Below are positions 50,892 to 60,236 of a stretch of DNA of 64,000 nt, one piece after another. This DNA comes from Comamonas piscis (lineage in GTDB: Bacteria > Pseudomonadota > Gammaproteobacteria > Burkholderiales > Burkholderiaceae_C), in NCBI RefSeq assembly GCF_014109725.1, contig NZ_CP058554.1, forward strand, positions 3,410,001-3,474,000, in the 5' to 3' direction. Below the pieces are notes generated by a model. That model searched no databases. It was not told where the DNA came from and saw only the letters and a program-made list of their open reading frames with translations. Numbering within the stretch: the first letter of the stretch is position 1; the number at the start of each line of letters is the position of its first letter. The position numbers and the translations under genes were made by a program.

Positions 50892-52856
50892 TTATTTGGA
50901 CTTGTCGCGCATGCCGCTGCTGTAGCGCTCCAACCAGGCAGACACCTTGCCCAGCGCCTGGCCGCCCTTGCCCAGCAGTTGCGCCAGCTCCGATTCCGCG
51001 CGTTCGCGCAAGGTCTCCTCGTTCTCGGGCAGTGGCGGCAGGATGTGCGCGAAATAGGTTTTGCCCAGCACGCGGTGCAGCAAACGCTCTCCCACAAAAG
51101 GCTGGTTGCCGTTCAGCGCCCGCGCGCCCTTGATGATGTTGCGGATGTCGTACTGCGTGGGGCTTATGTCGGGCACCTGCTTTGCCAATCCTAGCAATGT
51201 GTAGACGCCAATGCGTGCGGTGCGCACCGAGCTTTCCATCGTGAACACAATATCGTTGCTGGTCTCGACAAACTGGCCCACCAAGGCCAGGTTGGTGCAG
51301 CCCTCGGGCACCACATGGGGCCGGTCGCCAGCGGCGCGCGGCATGAATTGGGCCGTGATATAGGGCATCAGCGCCAAGCGCACCTTGGTATTGGCCGCCA
51401 CCGCATCGATCTGGTCGGCGATGCCCAGGTGGTAGCACAGCTCGGCCAGAATCTCGCGCCCCGTGCATTCGGGCATGGTCTTGGCCACATGGTTGCCCTT
51501 TTTGTCCATCAACAGCGCATACACCCAGAGCACCAGCACGTCGCCCGGTTGATCGGGGAAATGCGGCTGGCGGTTGCAGGTAAAGCTCATCACCCAGTTA
51601 GAATCGGTGAAGGTGATGATGCCGCCCGTCACCGTCTTGCCCGAGTAGGGATCGTTGACCGACAGTTCCTTGAGTTTGTCGATCAGCGGCGAGGCTTTGC
51701 AGGTCAACGTGGCGGACTCCCACATGGACCCCTTCACATCGCCATAGAACTTCTCCGGCCGGCCAAACACCGGCGACTTGGCCGCCAGGCGCTTCCACAA
51801 GGCCCAGTCGCTGTCATCGCCCGGCTCCTCATTGCTGCGCGCCAGCACCGGCGCAGTATCCAGATCGCCATAAGCGGTGCCCTCGGTCATCGATCCCGTC
51901 AGCGCAAACACCACGTCGTCCGGGCCCAGCGCAATCTGCACATCCTGGCCGGCCGATTTGCAGCGGATGGCAGTCACCGTGCGGGCGCCTGCCTCCTCCC
52001 GCATGTCCAGGTCATAGGCGCGGGTGTTGAACTGCACCTTTACGCCCTTGTCCTTGAGCATGCGCGTCAACGGCACGACAAAGCTGTCGTACTGGTTGTA
52101 CTTGGGAAACACCAGCGCCGACATGTCCGTGAGGCCATCGATGGCGTCCAGGAAGCGGTGCATGTAGAGCTTCATCTCCAGCAGGCTTTGCCAGTTCTCG
52201 AACGCGAACATCGAGCGCCACAGGTACCAGAAATTAGTCTCTAGAAAGCTCTTGCTGAAATAGGACTCGATGCTGAGGTCGTCCAGCTCCTCCTTGCGCT
52301 TGAGCAGCAGCTTGACGATCTCCCACTGGTGCGCCTTGGTCAGGCCCAGGCTGGAGAAATCGCGGATCTTGCCTTGCTGGTGCATCAGCCGGGCCTTGGA
52401 CCAGTTGGGGTCGTTGTCGTTGACGTGGCGGTACTCGTCCAGCACGCTGTAGCCCTCGGGCAGCTCCAGCGCCGGTACGTCCTGGAACAGGTCCCAGAAG
52501 TTGTCGTAGTTCCAGTTCATCTCGCGGCCGCCGCGCACGATATAGCCCTGCTCGGCATTACCCGCGCCATCGAGCGAGCCACCGGTCACATCCAGGGCAT
52601 CCAGAATGGTGATGTCTTCGCCGGCCATGCCGCCGTCGCGGATCAGGTAGAAGGCCGCTGCAAGGCCTGCAATGCCGCTGCCGATAATCCAGGCCTTTCG
52701 CCCCGCTACCGGCGCGCCCAGCACCGGCCGGTTGCGCATATAGGCGCCCACCATGTCGGGTGGTGGCAGGCTGTCTTGCGGGCCCTTGCGCCAAAAGCCT
52801 TCGCCGATGTTTGCCTCAACGCGCAGCGAGGAGGTGCGGGAGTCTGCATGCTTCAT
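50892..52856 (-). CDS. ohyA: oleate hydratase
   Basis: 654 residues from the ATG at 52856; an ATG five codons upstream (52871) is an alternative. The FAD-binding motif GSGIAGLAAAFYLIRDG (near residue 50) is preceded by the substrate-entry segment MVGAYMRNRPVL. The family pattern GGSLDGAGN, GGREMNWNYDNFWDLF and WYLWRSMFAFENW follows. The flavin has a structural role; the enzyme hydrates the cis-9 double bond of oleic acid to 10-hydroxystearate. It is the last of a leftward acyl-CoA operon, 124 bp after the hydratase gene, so it may also have its own promoter. Confidence 0.93.
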   Translation of the reverse strand: MKHADSRTSSLRVEANIGEGFWRKGPQDSLPPPDMVGAYMRNRPVLGAPVAGRKAWIIGSGIAGLAAAFYLIRDGGMAGEDITILDALDVTGGSLDGAGNAEQGYIVRGGREMNWNYDNFWDLFQDVPALELPEGYSVLDEYRHVNDNDPNWSKARLMHQQGKIRDFSSLGLTKAHQWEIVKLLLKRKEELDDLSIESYFSKSFLETNFWYLWRSMFAFENWQSLLEMKLYMHRFLDAIDGLTDMSALVFPKYNQYDSFVVPLTRMLKDKGVKVQFNTRAYDLDMREEAGARTVTAIRCKSAGQDVQIALGPDDVVFALTGSMTEGTAYGDLDTAPVLARSNEEPGDDSDWALWKRLAAKSPVFGRPEKFYGDVKGSMWESATLTCKASPLIDKLKELSVNDPYSGKTVTGGIITFTDSNWVMSFTCNRQPHFPDQPGDVLVLWVYALLMDKKGNHVAKTMPECTGREILAELCYHLGIADQIDAVAANTKVRLALMPYITAQFMPRAAGDRPHVVPEGCTNLALVGQFVETSNDIVFTMESSVRTARIGVYTLLGLAKQVPDISPTQYDIRNIIKGARALNGNQPFVGERLLHRVLGKTYFAHILPPLPENEETLRERAESELAQLLGKGGQALGKVSAWLERYSSGMRDKSK

Positions 52857-52980
52857 GGTGGTGCCTTTCATGGATAGCTTGACGATCAGACGCCAAGGTA
52901 TAGCACACCGACTCCCAGCCACTATTGATGGGCGGCAAGCGCCTACGCATCCACGTAGCTGCTTGGCTCTCCCCTTGCGC

Positions 52981-54075
52981 TCAGTCCAGCGCCAGCAGCG
53001 GATGGGCCTGTGCAGGCCAGGGGCTGGCAAACATCTGCGCCACTTCCTGCAGGTCCACGTCTTCGATGCGCGCGGGGTTCCACTGCGGGTGGTGGTCCTT
53101 GTCCACCGCCAACGCACGGATGCCTTCCAAGGTTTCGCTCTTGCGATGAGGGCGCAGGTAAAAGCAGTGGCGCACCAGGTCGCGCTCCATGCGCAGGTCG
53201 TCGGCCAGGCTCAGGCTGCGTGCGCGGCGGATCTGCTCCAGCACCACGAACAGCATCAACGGCGAGCGCTTGCGCAGGGTCTCGGCGGTGGCACGGGCAA
53301 AGTCGCTGTCGCCCGCTTCCAGCGCGCTGATGATGGCCGGCACATCGGCCAGGCCAAAGTACTGGGCGATGTCGGCATCGGGGTTGGCAGCGCGCTCTGG
53401 TGCGGTGGCCAGGCCGGCCCGCACAAAGGCTTCCACCGCCTGGCCATTGGCAAAACTGCCAGCGGCCAGTCCATCCCACAGCGCCTGCTGCTGCGCACTC
53501 TCCAGGTAGCCATCGGCCAGCTGGTAGGCCAACGCATCGGCTGCGCCAATCATCTGGCCGGTGAGGCCCAGGTACTCGCCCACACGGCCGGGGCAGCGCG
53601 ACAGAAAGTAGCCGCCGCCCACATCGGGGAACAAACCAATGGCCGTCTCGGGCATCGCCATCTTGGTGCGCTCGGTGACGATGCGCAGGCTGGCGCCCTG
53701 GCTGATGCCCATGCCGCCGCCCATCACAATGCCATCCATAAAGGCGATATAGGGTTTGCCAAGGTGGTGGATCAGGTGGTTGAGCGCGTATTCCTCGGTG
53801 AAGAAATCCTCCAGCTCGGGGTTGCCTGCCATGCCGGCCGCATGCAAAAAGCGGATATCGCCGCCAGCGCAGAAGGCACCAAACACGCCCTCTTTGTTGC
53901 TGCCCCGGATGGCCACGGCCAGCACCTTCTCGTCTTGCTGCCAGCGCAGCAGCACATCGCGCAGCTCGCGCACCATCGCCAGAGACAGCGCGTTCAGCGC
54001 CTTGGGCCGGTTTAGCGTGATAAAGCCCAGCTGGCCGCGCACTTCGCTTTGCACATCTTCGGTGTAGACCGCCAT
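52981..54075 (-). CDS. enoyl-CoA hydratase/3-hydroxyisobutyryl-CoA hydrolase-type protein
   Basis: 364 residues from the ATG at 54075, with AGGAG ten bases upstream. It is a crotonase-fold protein of the long subgroup that includes 3-hydroxyisobutyryl-CoA hydrolase: oxyanion-hole residues in FCAGGDIRFL and GGGMGIS, and the catalytic Glu in MPETAIGLFPDVGG. The extended C-terminal half is typical of that subgroup. Valine catabolism is the usual role; in this operon it may act on another branched or beta-hydroxy acyl-CoA. Confidence 0.85.
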   Translation of the reverse strand: MAVYTEDVQSEVRGQLGFITLNRPKALNALSLAMVRELRDVLLRWQQDEKVLAVAIRGSNKEGVFGAFCAGGDIRFLHAAGMAGNPELEDFFTEEYALNHLIHHLGKPYIAFMDGIVMGGGMGISQGASLRIVTERTKMAMPETAIGLFPDVGGGYFLSRCPGRVGEYLGLTGQMIGAADALAYQLADGYLESAQQQALWDGLAAGSFANGQAVEAFVRAGLATAPERAANPDADIAQYFGLADVPAIISALEAGDSDFARATAETLRKRSPLMLFVVLEQIRRARSLSLADDLRMERDLVRHCFYLRPHRKSETLEGIRALAVDKDHHPQWNPARIEDVDLQEVAQMFASPWPAQAHPLLALD

Positions 54076-54156
54076 AACATTGACTCCTGGTTCTTCTAAA
54101 AACAACCGCCACCATAGCCGATAACCGGCGCGGGCAGCGGTCAAACAGGTGCCAAA

Positions 54157-55188
54157 TCAGGCTACCGGCGCGCTGCTGTCCGTTATCTGGCGGATTACAT
54201 CCAGCGCCATGCCGTCTGCTGCCAGCAAAGCTTGCCCCGCCTGCAGCTGCCAGTAGCTTTCGCTGCCCGCTGTCTGGCGCCACAGGTGCAGGCGGCGGGT
54301 GTGCAGCTGCAAATCAAACTCGGTGGTAAAGCCAATCGCGCCGTGGATAGAATGCGCGAGCGCTGCCACCTCCACCGCTGCCTCGCTGCTGCGGGCCTTG
54401 CCCACTGCCACCTTCAGCGGATCTGCCACCACGCCATCGGCCTCGCAGGCAATCTGGGCCGCCATGCGCGCCGCGCTCACATGCTCAGCCATCACCGCCA
54501 GCTCATGCTGGATGGCCTGGAACTTGCCAATCGGCCGGCCAAACTGCTGGCGCTCATTGGCAAAGTTCAGGGTGCTTTCAAACACCGTCAGCAGGCTGCC
54601 GGCCAGCAAGGCCGACACCAGCCCGGCCTGCGCCACCAGCAGCGATGCGGGGGCGGGCACACGGGTGGCGGAAACCACGGCGCTGGCGGGCCAGTGCAGA
54701 TCCGCATCCAGCACAAAAATGCTGGCACTGGCCTGCGCAGCGGCCACAGGCAGCAGCAGCACATCCGCCCCGTGCTGGCCCAGCACCCATGGCGCCACCC
54801 GGGCACCGCGCACGCCGCTGGCCCGCAGGCCGCCATCGGCAGCGGCCAGCTGCGGCGCCAGCGCAATGGCGCCTTGCGGCAGCGCCACACCGGCGGCCGC
54901 CAGCCAGGCCCGCGCCAGCATGGTTTCTGCCAGCGGCAGCGGCATGGCGTGCTGGCCCAGCAAATCCCACACCGCAAAGGCATCGCGCAGCGCCAGGCCA
55001 GCGCCGCCTGCGTCTTCGCTCAGCAGCAGGTCGGCAAAGCCGCTGTCCTCAATCTGCTGCCACAGCGCTGCAGCGGTGGGCGACGCGCCAGCGCTTGCTG
55101 CCGCTTCGCTCTCGATGGCGCGCACCACGGCGGGCGTGCATTGCCCCGTCAGCAGATCGCGCAGGGCCTCGGTAATCAAATGGTCCAT
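54157..55188 (-). CDS. acyl-CoA dehydrogenase (second subunit-like)
   Basis: 343 residues from the ATG at 55188 with AAGGAG upstream. Acyl-CoA dehydrogenase fold, shorter than normal (about 380). The N-terminal domain is divergent with Ala-rich stretches, while the C-terminal FAD domain keeps RQQFGRPIGKFQAIQH and HSIHGAIGFTTEFDL. No clear catalytic Glu is evident. It pairs with the full-length dehydrogenase 16 bp upstream; such pairs form heterodimers in steroid and aromatic acid catabolism. Confidence 0.83.
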   Translation of the reverse strand: MDHLITEALRDLLTGQCTPAVVRAIESEAAASAGASPTAAALWQQIEDSGFADLLLSEDAGGAGLALRDAFAVWDLLGQHAMPLPLAETMLARAWLAAAGVALPQGAIALAPQLAAADGGLRASGVRGARVAPWVLGQHGADVLLLPVAAAQASASIFVLDADLHWPASAVVSATRVPAPASLLVAQAGLVSALLAGSLLTVFESTLNFANERQQFGRPIGKFQAIQHELAVMAEHVSAARMAAQIACEADGVVADPLKVAVGKARSSEAAVEVAALAHSIHGAIGFTTEFDLQLHTRRLHLWRQTAGSESYWQLQAGQALLAADGMALDVIRQITDSSAPVA

Positions 55189-55204
55189 GTTCTTCTCCTT
55201 GCGC

Positions 55205-56368
55205 TCAACGCAGGCCAAGGCCGCGCGCGATCATGCCGCGCAAAATGCTGCGGGTGCCGCCGCGCAGCGTGTAGCACGGCGAGACGAGTGTCAGGTAGTT
55301 AAGGGTCAGCAGCAGCGCATGGGGCACTGCCTCGCCCTCGCCTTCGCGCGCCATCAGGTCGTCGGCGATCGCAGCTGGGATGAACTGCTCCAGCACCGTC
55401 CCTTGGTCCTTGACCAGCGCGGCTTCCACAATCGGGCTTTGGCCTTGCACCAGCTTCTCTTGCACAGCGACGGACAGCGCGCGCAGCGGCGCGAGGCGGG
55501 TCAATATCTGACCAGCAAGCTTGATGGAGTCGGCACGCGGCGCTGCCTCGCTGCGCACAAAGGCCAGCCATTGGTCCAGCAGCACCACCGAGGAGAACAA
55601 GCGCTCGGGTCCGCTGCGCTCATAGGCCAGCTCGGCGGTCACCTGCTCCCAGCCCTGGCCTTCAGCGCCCACCAGCGCATCGGGGGCAAGCTGCACATTG
55701 TCAAAAAACACCTCGCAGAAATGGCGGTCGCCCGACATGTCCTCGATGGGCCGCACGGTCACGCCCGGCAGGCTCAGGTCCACGATCAGCTGCGACAGGC
55801 CTTTCTGCCGGTCCGCCGGCTCGCCCGAAGTGCGCACCAGCGCAATCATGTACTGGCAGTGCTCGGCGTTGGTGGTCCAGATTTTCTGGCCATTGAGCAG
55901 CCAGCCGCCATCATTGGGCACGGCGCGGGTGCGCACGCTGGCCAGGTCCGAGCCAGCATTGGGTTCGCTCATGCCGATGCAAAAAAAGCTCTCGCCCCGC
56001 GCCACCGGCGGCACATAGCGCTGCTTTTGCGCCTCGGTGCCGTATTTCAAAATCAAGGGTGCGCTCTGGCGCTCGGCAATCCAGTGCGATCCCACCGGGG
56101 CGCCAAAATTCAGCAACTCCTCGACCACCACATAGCGCGCAAAGGCGCCCTGTTCATGGCCACCGTAGGCTTTGGGGAAGGTCATGCCCAGCCAGCCCTT
56201 CTCACCCAGCTTGCGGCTGAAGGCGGGGTCATAACCACTCCAGGATTTGGCGCGGATATGGGCGGGAATGTCTTTGACCGCCTCTTGCAGAAAAGCACGC
56301 ACCTCCGCGCGCAGCGCCTCGCCTTCGGGCGGGATGCGGGTCAGGGCCAGTCCGTTGAGAATCGTCAT
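55205..56368 (-). CDS. acyl-CoA dehydrogenase
   Basis: 387 residues, full length. Helical N-terminal domain, beta domain with the signature FFCIGMSEPNAGSDLAS and WTTNAEHCQYMIAL, and the C-terminal helical domain with YERSGPERLFSS and GGTRSILRGMIARGLG. It oxidises an acyl-CoA to the 2-enoyl form and passes electrons to ETF. The Arg-rich end and the shorter partner downstream suggest a heteromeric enzyme. It lies 15 bp after the Bug receptor gene. Confidence 0.92.
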   Translation of the reverse strand: MTILNGLALTRIPPEGEALRAEVRAFLQEAVKDIPAHIRAKSWSGYDPAFSRKLGEKGWLGMTFPKAYGGHEQGAFARYVVVEELLNFGAPVGSHWIAERQSAPLILKYGTEAQKQRYVPPVARGESFFCIGMSEPNAGSDLASVRTRAVPNDGGWLLNGQKIWTTNAEHCQYMIALVRTSGEPADRQKGLSQLIVDLSLPGVTVRPIEDMSGDRHFCEVFFDNVQLAPDALVGAEGQGWEQVTAELAYERSGPERLFSSVVLLDQWLAFVRSEAAPRADSIKLAGQILTRLAPLRALSVAVQEKLVQGQSPIVEAALVKDQGTVLEQFIPAAIADDLMAREGEGEAVPHALLLTLNYLTLVSPCYTLRGGTRSILRGMIARGLGLR

Positions 56369-56383
56369 CGTCGTCGCTTTCGT

Positions 56384-57361
56384 TCAGTCCAGGGACACGC
56401 CGGTGCTCTTGACCACGCCGGCCCAGCGCTTGATCTCGCTCTGGATGTAGTCGCCATAGGCCTGCGGCGTGGAGCCCAAGGGCTCGGTGCCTTGCAGGCG
56501 CAGTTTCTCCAGTACGCCAGGGTCCTTCAAGGCCTTCATCAGTTCGGCGTTCAGGCGCTGTACCACTGCGTCGGGCGTCTTGGCGGGCACCATCACGCCC
56601 TGCCAGGCACCGGCCTCAAAGCCGGTCATGCCGCTTTCGGCCAGGGTGGGTGCGTCCGGAAAATTCTCGATGCGCTTGGCGGTGCTGACAGCCAGCAGCT
56701 TGAGCTTGCCGTCCTTGATAAAGGGCGCCACCGAGTTGATGGTGTCGGTCATGAACTCAATCTGGCCTGCTACCAGGTCCACATCGGCTGGCGCACTGCC
56801 TTTGTAGGGCACATGGGCGGCGTCGATGCGGTAGTGCTGCACCACCTGGAAGGCAGCCAGGTGGGTGACATTGCCGTTGCCAGCCGAGCCGTAGGAGAGC
56901 TTGCCCTTGTTGTCCTGCGCGTACTTCACAAACTCCTGCACGGTGTTGACAGGCACCTTGGGATTGACCACCAGGCCCAGCGGCACCACGGCGGTCAGTG
57001 CGACCGGGCGCAGGTCCTTGGCCACGTCATAGCTGAGCTTTTTGTACAGCGAGGGGCTGAGCGCAATCGACGAGGTGTTGTAGAGCACCGTATAGCCATC
57101 GGCGGCGGCCTTGGCCACCAGCGCATTGCCGATATTGCCGTTGGCGCCGGGCCGGTTGTCGACGATGACCGTTTGCCCCAGCTGCTGGCCGACCTGCTGG
57201 GCCAGCACCCGGGCCACCATGTCTGTCGGCCCGCCCGGCGGGAAGGGCACGACCAGGGTGATGGGCCGGCTGGGCCAGGCGTCTTGCGCCTGCACAGCGC
57301 CACAAACAGCCGCCGCTGCAACAGCCAGCAGCGCCGAACGACGTAAAAGAACATAAGTCAT
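56384..57361 (-). CDS. Bug-family periplasmic solute receptor (TTT type)
   Basis: 325 residues. A signal peptide ends near residue 26 (GAVQA-QDA). Family motifs PSRPITLVVPFPPGGPTDMVAR, IVDNRPGANGNIG and the C-terminal ...YGDYIQSEIKRW are present. Bug proteins bind small carboxylates for tripartite tricarboxylate transporters; the TctA/B membrane genes are absent here, which is usual for the many orphan Bug receptors of Burkholderiales. Its place inside a CoA-catabolic operon suggests the substrate enters that pathway. Confidence 0.92.
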   Translation of the reverse strand: MTYVLLRRSALLAVAAAAVCGAVQAQDAWPSRPITLVVPFPPGGPTDMVARVLAQQVGQQLGQTVIVDNRPGANGNIGNALVAKAAADGYTVLYNTSSIALSPSLYKKLSYDVAKDLRPVALTAVVPLGLVVNPKVPVNTVQEFVKYAQDNKGKLSYGSAGNGNVTHLAAFQVVQHYRIDAAHVPYKGSAPADVDLVAGQIEFMTDTINSVAPFIKDGKLKLLAVSTAKRIENFPDAPTLAESGMTGFEAGAWQGVMVPAKTPDAVVQRLNAELMKALKDPGVLEKLRLQGTEPLGSTPQAYGDYIQSEIKRWAGVVKSTGVSLD

Positions 57362-57416
57362 GCTTGTCTCCTGTATTTTTTCTCTTATCCGGCGCGGCCT
57401 GTTGGGGCCGCGTTAG

Positions 57417-57926
57417 CTAGGCCTCGCGTCCTGCCAGCAAGCGCACTGCCGTGTAGACCATCACCTGCTCCTGGCGCTGGTTGTAGACCTCGATGCGCGA
57501 GGTGACCACCGCCCGCCCGCCCTTGCTGGTCGGTTTGATATCGGTCACCTCCACCAGCGCCTCAATCGTGTCGCCCACCACCACCGGGGCCAGAATCTTC
57601 TGGTGCAGCTCCAGCATCGCCAGGCCCGTGCCCTGGATCATGCTTTGCAGAATGAAGCCTTCTATCAAGGTATAGGTGAGGGCACCCGGCACAGGCCGGC
57701 CCCGGATCGCACCGCCGTCGTAGCCGTCTTCGATAAAGATGGCTTCGAGCATGCCGGTGGTGTTGATGAAGTTGACCAGGTCCGTCTCCGTCACCGTGCG
57801 GCGAAAGGTGCGCAGCTGCTGGCCGACTTGCAGGTCTTGCCAGACAAAGCCCTGGCCCATGCGCGGCGTGGCCGCCAGGGCAGCGGACCGGTTGTCGGTG
57901 GAAGAGATCCAGTTATTGGCAGTCAT
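57417..57926 (-). CDS. MaoC-type acyl dehydratase
   Basis: 169 residues. Hot-dog fold of the MaoC/R-hydratase kind: GQGFVWQDLQVGQQLRTF, VTETDLVNFINTTG (Asp and Asn at the active-site helix) and GRPVPGALTYTLIEG. It hydrates 2-enoyl-CoA. A single hot-dog domain, so it is expected to dimerise. Placed 21 bp after the CoA-transferase gene. A GC-rich hairpin without a T-run lies in the following 55 bp. Confidence 0.85.
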   Translation of the reverse strand: MTANNWISSTDNRSAALAATPRMGQGFVWQDLQVGQQLRTFRRTVTETDLVNFINTTGMLEAIFIEDGYDGGAIRGRPVPGALTYTLIEGFILQSMIQGTGLAMLELHQKILAPVVVGDTIEALVEVTDIKPTSKGGRAVVTSRIEVYNQRQEQVMVYTAVRLLAGREA

Positions 57927-57947
57927 GGTGTTTTTACTTTCAGCATT

Positions 57948-59126
57948 TCATTCAGCCACCGAGGGTTGCAACGCCGCAATGCGGGCATCGTCCCAACCGG
58001 CCTCGCGCAGCAGCTGCTGCGTGTGCTCGCCCAGGCGCGGCGGCATGCCAATGGGGGCCTGCGCACCGTCGATGCGCACGGATGAGCGCGGGAAGCGCAC
58101 GGTGCCCATGGCGGGGTCGTGCTTTTCGACAAAAAAGCCGGTGGCTTGCAGATGTGGGTCGCGCGGCAGGTCGTCCATGCGCGCCACTGCCGCGGTCGGA
58201 ATCTCCAACTCCGCACAGGTGGCCAGCCAATAGGCGGTGTCCTTTTGCGCGACATGGCTGCTCATGGTCTCCAGCAGCAGCGCAATGTTGCGGGTGCGCT
58301 GGGCCTGGGTGGTAAAGCGCTCATCCTGCGCCAACTCGGGCTGGCCCACGGCGGCAAAAAAGCGCCGCCAGTGGCCGTCGGTGTAGGGCATCATGCAGAC
58401 ATGGCCGTCCAGCGTCTTGTAAGGCTTGCGCCAGGGCGCCATCACGCGCGGGTAGCCAGCGCCGCTGAGCGCAGGCTCAAAATGCATGCCGTAGAAATGC
58501 TCGACCAGGTTGAAGCCGACCATGGTTTCGTACATCGGCACCTCGACAAAGCTGCCCTCCCCCGTGCGTTCGCGCTGAAACAGCGCCGCCATCACAGCAT
58601 GCGCTGCCACCAGGCCGCAGGTTTTGTCTGCTGCTATCGTCGGCAGGTAACGGGCCTCGCCCGTCTGGCGCTCCATCAGGTCGGCCAGGCCGCTCATGCC
58701 CTGGATCACATCGTCATAGGCGGGCAGGCCGGCGTACGGGCCGCCCTCGCCAAAGCCATGCAGGCCCACATAGACCAGGCGCGGGTAATGGGCGCGCAGC
58801 TGCACCGGGTCCAGCCCCAGCTTGGCCAACTTTTGCGGGCGCATGCTGTGCATGAAGACATCGGTGGTCTTGAGCAGCGCATGCAAGGCCGCTTGGGCCT
58901 CGGGCGCCTTCAGGTCCAGCACCACACTTTTCTTGCTGCGGTTGGAACCCATGAACAGCGCCGACATACCGGCCTCTGCCGCCGGCCCGGTGTAGCGCGT
59001 TGAGTCGCCCGCTGGCGGCTCGATCTTGATCACCTCGGCGCCGTAATCGGCCAGCACCTGGCTGGCCAGCGGCCCAAAAATCACGCTGGATAGGTCCAGC
59101 ACCCGCAGGCCTGTCAATGCACTCAA
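57948..59126 (-). CDS. CaiB/BaiF-family CoA-transferase
   Basis: 392 residues. Class III CoA-transferase: GLRVLDLSSVIFGPLASQVLADYGAEVIKIE at the start, DLKAPEAQAALHAL for CoA, and the catalytic Asp region (LPAYDDVIQGMSGLADL). It moves CoA between a carboxylate and an acyl-CoA, activating the imported substrate. First gene of the operon; the start has a weak ribosome site. Divergent from a LysR gene with 106 bp between. Confidence 0.9.
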   Translation of the reverse strand: MSALTGLRVLDLSSVIFGPLASQVLADYGAEVIKIEPPAGDSTRYTGPAAEAGMSALFMGSNRSKKSVVLDLKAPEAQAALHALLKTTDVFMHSMRPQKLAKLGLDPVQLRAHYPRLVYVGLHGFGEGGPYAGLPAYDDVIQGMSGLADLMERQTGEARYLPTIAADKTCGLVAAHAVMAALFQRERTGEGSFVEVPMYETMVGFNLVEHFYGMHFEPALSGAGYPRVMAPWRKPYKTLDGHVCMMPYTDGHWRRFFAAVGQPELAQDERFTTQAQRTRNIALLLETMSSHVAQKDTAYWLATCAELEIPTAAVARMDDLPRDPHLQATGFFVEKHDPAMGTVRFPRSSVRIDGAQAPIGMPPRLGEHTQQLLREAGWDDARIAALQPSVAE

Positions 59127-59232
59127 GGCTTGTCTCCGTCGTTGTGGTGATAGCGATGAATGGCATTATTTGATATGTTTCACAGCTGTGTCTATGTCGC
59201 AATTGACAGGTACTGATACACAGGAGATATCA

Positions 59233-60123
59233 ATGGACTTGCGCCAACTGCGCCACTTCGTCACCCTGGCGCAAACCCTGAACTACCGCCAGGCGGCCGA
59301 GCAGCTGCATATGTCGCAGCCGCCGCTGTCGCAGTCGATCCGCAAGCTGGAAGACGACCTGGGCGTGCAGCTGTTTGAGCGGGATCGGCGCGGCACGGTG
59401 CTGTCGGGCGCCGGCCGGGCTGCGTTGGAGAGCGCCAAGCTCGCGCTCTACCATGCGCGCCAGGTGCAGGCCGTGTCACAGGCGACAGCCAGCGGCGAGC
59501 TGGGGCGCTTGCATATCGGCTTTATCGGCTCGGCCACGTTCTCGTTGATTCCTCAGCTGGTGCAGGCCTTTCGCGCGGCCTACCCTGCCATTGACCTGGT
59601 GCTGACCGAATCGACCACGCGCGAGATCTGCGCCCAGGTCGCCAGCGGAGATTTTGATGCCGGCCTGCTGCGCTACCCGGTGACGCAAGCCACCGACCTG
59701 TCCATCACCCTGGTCGAGCCCGATCGCCTGATTGCCGCGCTGCCCGCCGGCAACCCGCTGCTGATCAAGGACCAATTGCAGCTGATCGATCTGGCAGACC
59801 AGCCCTTTGTGAACTACCGCCCCAGCGAGGTGCCCGGCCTGCATGCGCTGGTGGTGCTGGCCTGCCAGAACGCCGGCTTTATGCCGCAGATCAAGCAGCA
59901 TGCTGTGCAGGCCCAGACCTTGGTGAGCCTGGTGGGCGCCGGCCTGGGCGTGGCCCTGGTGCCCGCCGTGGTGGCCAAGGCTTCCACGCCAGGGGTCGTG
60001 TTCCGAGAGCTGGCCGATGCGCAGAACCTGCCCCAGATCGGCATTGCGCTGGCGTTGAACCAGCGCCAACCCATCGCCACCGCGCAGCGCTTGAAGGAGC
60101 TGCTGCTCCAACTTAAGCCCTGA
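59233..60123 (+). CDS. LysR-family regulator of the acyl-CoA operon
   Basis: 296 residues from the ATG at 59233 with AGGAG upstream. Winged helix-turn-helix at about 15-60 (LNYRQAAEQLHMSQPPLSQSI) followed by the effector domain. The sequence falls in the group of LysR regulators that control aromatic or carboxylic acid degradation (BenM/CatM-like layout). It is divergent from the CoA-transferase gene, so it is the likely activator of that operon. Confidence 0.9.
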   Translation: MDLRQLRHFVTLAQTLNYRQAAEQLHMSQPPLSQSIRKLEDDLGVQLFERDRRGTVLSGAGRAALESAKLALYHARQVQAVSQATASGELGRLHIGFIGSATFSLIPQLVQAFRAAYPAIDLVLTESTTREICAQVASGDFDAGLLRYPVTQATDLSITLVEPDRLIAALPAGNPLLIKDQLQLIDLADQPFVNYRPSEVPGLHALVVLACQNAGFMPQIKQHAVQAQTLVSLVGAGLGVALVPAVVAKASTPGVVFRELADAQNLPQIGIALALNQRQPIATAQRLKELLLQLKP

Positions 60124-60182
60124 CGAAGGCTGCGACGCTGCTGGACAGCGCCAAAGCCTGAATGCTACGCAGACACAGACGC

Positions 60183-60206
60183 AAAAAAGGCCGCAGATGC
60201 GGCCTT
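60183..60206 (-). terminator. terminator of typA
   Basis: AAGGCCGC, 4-base loop, GCGGCCTT, then TTTT on the minus strand, 31 bp after the typA stop. Confidence 0.85.
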
Positions 60207-60236
60207 GGGGGTGTTGGTCTAACGACGCAGCGCAGA

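Noticed and set aside
54299..57346. 1015-codon plus-strand frame over the acyl-CoA genes
   Set aside because: Reverse shadow of acyl-CoA dehydrogenases and the Bug receptor; low-complexity and without motifs.
57393..57412. GC hairpin between the Bug receptor and MaoC genes as a terminator
   Set aside because: CGCGGCC/GGCCGCG stem has no T-run; the genes are 55 bp apart and look co-transcribed.
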